A stretch of 64,000 nt of DNA. Source: Actinocatenispora rupis. GTDB taxonomy: Bacteria > Actinomycetota > Actinomycetes > Mycobacteriales > Micromonosporaceae. Below, piece by piece: positions 62,373 to 64,000 of the stretch. The first letter of the stretch is position 1. Each line of letters begins with the position of its first letter. The stretch lies in the NCBI RefSeq assembly GCF_016861975.1, contig NZ_BOMB01000028.1, forward strand, positions 94,302 through 158,301, given 5' to 3'. A model generated the notes under the pieces. That model did no database searches. It was not told the origin of the DNA and saw nothing but the letters and a program-made list of their open reading frames with translations. A program made the position numbers and the translations under genes.

Positions 62373-64000
62373 ATGACGAAAAAGAATTTCGGAAAGCCTC
62401 CTCGAACTGCCTATAGCCTTGGCGGGACAGAAGCCGAAAATGATTGGCTCCTTCAGGACTCATTCTACGAGAGCGCGCAGTACCAGCAGATAATTTCCAG
62501 AGATGACCGGAAATGTTTCCTGGTGGGAAGGACTGGCGCAGGAAAGTCTGCGATCCTGACCAGACTCGAAGAAGAGAATCCAGAACATATAGTTAGAATT
62601 GACCCAGACAACCTTTCACTGCCTTACATCACCAGCCTGGACGTGATCAGATACCTGACAGATCTAGGCGTCCAACTTGATCACTTCTTCAACGCCCTAT
62701 GGAAGCACGTACTCCTAATTGAGATCATTCGACATCGCTATCAGGTTGACTCCGAAGAAGCGAAGAATAGATTTCTCGCATTAATCTCAGAGAAGATCAA
62801 AAGAGACCGAAGTAAGCAACTTGCCCTACAGTATCTTGAAGACTTTGAAGGACGATTTTGGGTCGAGACCGACGAGCGCGTTCGCGAAATTACTGATCGA
62901 CTTGAAAGTCAAATAAAGGACGAGGCCGGCGTCGCCATTGGTAACTCCATAGGAAAAATCAACCTAGGGGCCTCCGATACGGTTTTAGCAAGCTCACAAG
63001 AACGCACGGAGCTTGCCGCCAGGTTCCAACGCATCATTAACGACACACAAATGGCTAGACTCAATCAAATGATCAAAGTGCTAGATTCAGACATCCTGGA
63101 TTCTAGCGGCCACTTCACATATGTAGTGATTGACGATCTCGACAAAGATTGGGTTGACGAGTCCATCTCGAATGACTTGATCCGATGCCTGTTCCGTGCC
63201 GTAAATGACCTTAAGAAAGTCCAGAATCTAAAGGTCATCGTTGCCCTACGTACAAACATTTTCGACTATCTAGATTTCGGACCAAAGGGAGGACAAGAGG
63301 AGAAATATCGAGCATTGACCATTCGCCTACGCTGGACCCATGCCGACATCGAGAGATTGCTTACCGAGAGAGTTAAGGCTGCGGGCCTCAAGTTCGATAC
63401 GCACGGAGTCAGCAAGCTAACAGATGTCCTGCCGTCAACGAATAAAACCCGGGGAGACGCACTTGCTTTCATTCTGCGCCGAACACTAATGCGCCCCCGC
63501 GACGCGATCAGCTACCTGAACGAGTGTTATCAACTCAATGGCGGTCGACCCCGCATCAGTTGGGATTGCATACACCAGGCGCAGCCCTACTATTCTCGCG
63601 GTAGACTGCTCGCGCTGCGAGATGAATGGAAGCCAACATTCCCAGGAATAGATCGAGTGTTCGAGCTATTCCGGGGAGCATCTGTCAAGATGGATCAGGA
63701 CGAATTTCGAAAGAGACTCGATGAAGCGGTCCTCTTAATGGCAGATTCCGGGTTCAGTGGAACAGTCTGGATGACCAAGCTCGGGGAACCAATCCTCAAC
63801 AGCACAGACACCGACGATTGGTCCGAAGTCTATCAACCCCTTACTCGGATGCTTTTCGAAATCGGATTCATCGGCGGATCGGATAGATCCTCATCCCACG
63901 CCGTCTGGAGTTACGAGGATCCAGGCTTTTCCGAGAGTAAATCGAACCTACGGGCGAAGCATTCTGTGGCACCACAGCGGAGACGGCACACGCCCACCCC
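62373..64000 (+). CDS. Large P-loop ATPase (Sll1717-like), partial
   Basis: 542 codons to the edge without a stop. Walker A GRTGAGKSA at residues 52-60, preceded by KCFLV; Walker B YVVIDDLDKDW at residues 250-260 with paired Asp. Between them lies a helical insert and downstream VIVALRTNIFDYLDF, LRWTHADIERLL and PRDAISYLNECYQ, a STAND-like arrangement. It recalls P-loop ATPases of the Sll1717 family, often near defence genes; the family call is from memory. GC is roughly half, clearly lower than the flanks, with AT-rich codons (AAA, AAT, ATA), so recent acquisition is likely. ATG 62373 has no strong ribosome site, though GAGGTG precedes it. Confidence 0.75.
   Translation, partial: MTKKNFGKPPRTAYSLGGTEAENDWLLQDSFYESAQYQQIISRDDRKCFLVGRTGAGKSAILTRLEEENPEHIVRIDPDNLSLPYITSLDVIRYLTDLGVQLDHFFNALWKHVLLIEIIRHRYQVDSEEAKNRFLALISEKIKRDRSKQLALQYLEDFEGRFWVETDERVREITDRLESQIKDEAGVAIGNSIGKINLGASDTVLASSQERTELAARFQRIINDTQMARLNQMIKVLDSDILDSSGHFTYVVIDDLDKDWVDESISNDLIRCLFRAVNDLKKVQNLKVIVALRTNIFDYLDFGPKGGQEEKYRALTIRLRWTHADIERLLTERVKAAGLKFDTHGVSKLTDVLPSTNKTRGDALAFILRRTLMRPRDAISYLNECYQLNGGRPRISWDCIHQAQPYYSRGRLLALRDEWKPTFPGIDRVFELFRGASVKMDQDEFRKRLDEAVLLMADSGFSGTVWMTKLGEPILNSTDTDDWSEVYQPLTRMLFEIGFIGGSDRSSSHAVWSYEDPGFSESKSNLRAKHSVAPQRRRHTPT

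Larger units (their letters stand above)
57982..64000. mobile_element. AICE-like integrated element (left end at tRNA-Gly), right end outside window
   Basis: From the tRNA 3' end onward genes are those of actinomycete integrative elements: an integrase/replication-initiator fusion, DUF2637 spread-type protein, small coupled genes, truncated regulator, Nudix protein and a low-GC cargo gene. The integrase reads toward the tRNA. No second copy of the tRNA 3' end was found within the window, so the other boundary is unknown. No FtsK/TraB-type translocase or xis gene was found in the visible part. Confidence 0.75.

Overview
The window is chromosomal DNA of a very high-GC actinobacterium. Third codon positions are almost always G or C, and GTAC-containing words are unusually common. 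An HspR-controlled dnaK operon, a DUF5753/DUF397 regulator pair, Rv0909-like small proteins, an IspQ-like Fe-S reductase, an actinobacterial SOS box and an AICE-type integrated element all fit a filamentous actinomycete, most likely Micromonosporaceae. The family assignment is inference. At least twelve genes start 6-7 bases after a TANNNT hexamer, so leaderless transcription looks common.

Layout. 1-7 kb: end of a membrane protein, DedA, an internally deleted MFS gene, a repeat-rich membrane protein, an ArsR regulator, an LD-carboxypeptidase, pyrE, an SDR and two small multi-spanning membrane proteins. 7-14 kb: clpB with a HAIR operator, two TetR-controlled loci (one MFS pump, one aldo/keto reductase) and an SDR. 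14-23 kb: RidA, PaaX-type repressor, an aryl-CoA ligase and a fused aryl-CoA monooxygenase/reductase. Together these suggest anthranilate (or salicylate) breakdown through CoA thioesters. They are interrupted by a KhtT/KhtU-like K+/H+ antiporter and a PQQ-propeller lipoprotein. 23-31 kb: a secreted PLD-like protein, two Rv0909-like proteins and dnaK-grpE-dnaJ-hspR. 31-45 kb: a large Fe-S reductase, two CBS membrane proteins, redox enzymes with TetR regulators, an XRE/DUF397 pair with a triplicated DUF397 motif, an ECF41-like sigma factor and a nitroreductase.

44-57 kb: two paralogous secreted amidases; a translationally coupled Gfo/Idh/MocA - enolase-superfamily - DUF6807 operon under a GntR/LacI-type regulator; an S53 peptidase; dcd; and an SOS-box-controlled flavin-fold protein. 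From the tRNA-Gly(CCC) gene at 57.9 kb to the right edge lies an AICE-like element. Its replication initiator is fused in frame to the catalytic half of a tyrosine integrase. It also holds a DUF2637 spread-type protein, two small coupled genes, a truncated regulator, a Nudix gene and, in a clearly lower-GC segment, the start of a large P-loop ATPase that may be defence cargo.

The most unusual signals are: (1) three copies of an AT-rich, palindromic TTGAAC/GTTCAA repeat in otherwise GC-rich DNA, one of them read through in frame inside the aryl-CoA monooxygenase; (2) a 13-bp palindrome GTCCACWGTGGAC present four times exactly; (3) the Rep-integrase fusion; (4) the low-GC P-loop ATPase cargo gene.
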